Part shown: positions 5,625-6,861 of the stretch, in pieces
Layout of the letters: every line of letters begins with the position of its first letter
Position numbering within the stretch: position 1 is the stretch's first letter
From: Ruminococcus sp.
GTDB lineage: Bacteria > Bacillota > Clostridia > Oscillospirales > Ruminococcaceae
Direction of reading: 5' to 3'
NCBI GenBank assembly: GCA_014799675.1
Contig: JAAVHM010000104.1
Span: 1,960 to 8,820, forward strand
DNA length: 6,861 nucleotides
The notes under the pieces: model-generated
Told to the model about the DNA's origin: nothing
The model's database searches: none
What the model saw: only the letters and a program-made list of their open reading frames with translations
Program-made: the position numbers and the translations under genes

Positions 5625-5873
5625 ATGGAAAAGGATAGAGAAAGAGCTCCCCGCGGCGCAAAGAGAACCCGCAAAAAGGTTTGTATGTTCTGCGCTGACA
5701 GGGTTGAGAAGATCGACTACAAGGACGTTGCAAGGCTTAAAAAGTGCATGACCGAGAGAGCAAAGATTCTCCCCAGACGTGTGACAGGCACTTGTGCTTA
5801 CCACCAGAGAGAACTTACAGTCGCTATCAAGCGTGCAAGATATATTGCTTTGCTTCCCTACGTTTCAGACTAA
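5625..5873 (+). CDS. rpsR: Small-subunit ribosomal protein S18 (bS18), zinc-ribbon form
   Basis: This 82-aa protein pairs with S6 and binds 16S rRNA in the 30S platform. The conserved S18 core is present: IDYKDVARLKKCMTE, RAKILPRRVTGTCAYHQREL and IKRARYIALLPY. Cys20, Cys23, Cys41, Cys57 and His60 form a CxxC...C...CxxH pattern, so this is the cysteine-containing (C+) version that can bind zinc rather than the cysteine-free form. The basic N terminus (residues 4-18) is typical. It starts at the ATG 7 nt after AAAGGAGG. It is the last gene of the rpsF operon and is followed directly by a strong terminator. Confidence 0.96.
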   Translation: MEKDRERAPRGAKRTRKKVCMFCADRVEKIDYKDVARLKKCMTERAKILPRRVTGTCAYHQRELTVAIKRARYIALLPYVSD

Positions 5874-5880
5874 GAGTTTG

Positions 5881-5919
5881 AAAGCCGCTTCCGTTTCAGG
5901 AAGCGGCTTTTTTGTTTTT
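5881..5919 (+). terminator. Rho-independent terminator of the rpsF-ssb-rpsR operon
   Basis: AAAGCCGCTTCC (5881-5892) and GGAAGCGGCTTT (5899-5910) form a perfect 12-bp stem with a 6-nt loop, followed by a U-rich run (six T, one G, five T) to 5919. It begins 7 bp after the rpsR stop. The convergent gene ends at 5928. On the - strand the stem is followed only by TTTCAAAC, so it would be a weaker terminator for that gene. Confidence 0.95.
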
Positions 5920-5927
5920 CCGGATTT

Positions 5928-6861
5928 TTACACAGCAAGCCGAGGGCGGTCGTCCTCCGCTTTTTCGGGGAAAATATCCTTTTTGCCGTATGCCGACATG
6001 AAAATTCCCAGCAAAGCTCCGCAGGCAATCGCGTTCAGCGGGCTTGCCGTCATAAAGGGCGGTACGCAGACGGAGGCTATTTCGGTGGTTATGCCGAGGT
6101 TTGCAAGAACGTAGCTTACCGTAACAAAAAGGAAAACAATACCTGCCGATAAAGCCGTCATTCTGCCGAAAACATTTTTAATTTTTGCGGACTTTACAAG
6201 CATAAGCACGGGAAGCGCAAGAAGCAAAATGGATACTGCAATACCCGCCGCCCAGCCGAGACGTATCACTATTGCCATTATAAGATAACGATCATGTGGG
6301 TCGGGAAGATATGAATTGAGGTCAATATCAATGCATGAGCCGAACCAATGGGCGTCTTTCAATATACTAAGGAATTCCCAACTTCCGCCGTAGCTTATAA
6401 AGCCGAAATTGTATTTATGACCGCTGTGATCTCTCAGCATATTCAGCATATAATTAATGAAGCCGGGGTCAATAAAAATTTTTAAACCCGCCAGAAGAAA
6501 TGCTGCAATTCCCGCAGGAATATACATAAAGCGGTACGCAAGACCTTTTTTTACACGGAAGAAATTATTTTTCACCGCATAGGTCATAATTGTTAGCGCG
6601 GAAATTCCCACAAGTATCGCCGCCGATAAGCAGGGTATGCACAATGCCATAAATGCGGCGGGTATCACCAATACAATGCAGGAGATAACAAACCCGCCGA
6701 AGCCTTTGCACCGCATTGACCATACAAAGCCGCACATAAGCGGCGTAAGGAGCATTATACCAAAAAACAAAGTCCGTCCTGCCGTAGTTCGGTCAAAGCT
6801 TGAACTTATTGGCAAGCCCGTTCCGCGCAGCAGGCAAAGCACCGTCAGCCCGCAGAAAAAC
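5928..6861 (-). CDS. Divergent FtsW/RodA/SpoVE-family (SEDS) membrane protein (5' end outside window)
   Basis: The frame stays open to the right edge, and the residues before the GTG at 6842 (FFCGLTV...) continue a hydrophobic helix, so the true start is beyond the window; at least 310 residues are visible. Hydrophobic helices occupy most of the protein, with a large polar loop at about 6345-6460. Family resemblance is strongest in the second half. SYGGSWEFLSI resembles the GSGGLFGKG region. LPDPHDRYLIMAIVIRLGW aligns with the LPExHTDFIFxVIGEExG loop-helix, and a late PP-F-containing helix pair matches the family C terminus. SEDS proteins polymerise glycan strands of peptidoglycan with a partner penicillin-binding protein. 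Here the aligned catalytic Asp of HTD is Arg (HDR, 6288-6296), with Asp one place earlier, and the usual SYGGSS near the C terminus reads TASPLN. The protein may be a specialised or inactive paralogue. No partner gene is visible. Confidence 0.7.
   Translation of the reverse strand, partial: FFCGLTVLCLLRGTGLPISSSFDRTTAGRTLFFGIMLLTPLMCGFVWSMRCKGFGGFVISCIVLVIPAAFMALCIPCLSAAILVGISALTIMTYAVKNNFFRVKKGLAYRFMYIPAGIAAFLLAGLKIFIDPGFINYMLNMLRDHSGHKYNFGFISYGGSWEFLSILKDAHWFGSCIDIDLNSYLPDPHDRYLIMAIVIRLGWAAGIAVSILLLALPVLMLVKSAKIKNVFGRMTALSAGIVFLFVTVSYVLANLGITTEIASVCVPPFMTASPLNAIACGALLGIFMSAYGKKDIFPEKAEDDRPRLAV

Noticed and set aside
5794..6114. Plus-strand reading frame spanning the rpsR end, the terminator and the SEDS gene
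   Set aside because: It runs through a strong terminator and overlaps two well-supported genes, with no ribosome site or family signal.

Overview
The window looks like chromosomal DNA from a low-to-moderate GC Gram-positive anaerobe of the class Clostridia, probably a gut or rumen member of the Ruminococcaceae/Oscillospiraceae. Three things suggest this. The operon order rpsF-ssb-rpsR and the strong AGGAGG ribosome-binding sites are typical of Firmicutes. The prolyl-tRNA synthetase is the short archaeal/eukaryotic type common in Clostridia. The secreted leucine-rich-repeat (LRR) protein carries an N-terminal EF-hand-like cap of a kind frequent in these bacteria. This placement is inference from gene content, not a database match.

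Layout. Positions 1-1947 hold two tandem paralogous LRR genes on the + strand; the first is cut by the left edge. They are 12 bp apart. Both are built from 21-residue repeats of the IRREKO type with an invariant cysteine, and the second has a complete signal peptide and an EF-hand-like loop. Positions 2024-3484 encode prolyl-tRNA synthetase. Its stop codon is the first triplet of an array of five heptanucleotide repeats, followed by a perfect GC-rich hairpin (3522-3546). Positions 3573-4541 hold two small unrecognised genes: a soluble acidic 207-aa protein and a 104-aa membrane protein.

A near-ideal housekeeping promoter (4593-4621) and a structured leader that may mask the ribosome-binding site come before rpsF, ssb and rpsR (4681-5873). 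This operon encodes ribosomal protein S6, single-stranded DNA-binding protein and ribosomal protein S18, and ends in a strong intrinsic terminator (5881-5919). A second, unrelated heptad array starts on the ssb stop codon. Convergent on the - strand, 5928 to the right edge encodes most of a divergent FtsW/RodA/SpoVE-family (SEDS) membrane protein that lacks several usual signature residues.

How the genes relate. S6 and S18 are assembly partners in the small ribosomal subunit, and SSB serves replication and repair; the three share one promoter and one terminator. ProRS is a stand-alone translation gene. The LRR pair is an export or surface module with no functional link to its neighbours that I can see. 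I see no CRISPR array, transposase, phage gene or recognisable defence locus. The items most worth following up are the two stop-codon heptad arrays, the dimer-level amplification in the LRR gene, the rpsF leader structure and the atypical SEDS protein.
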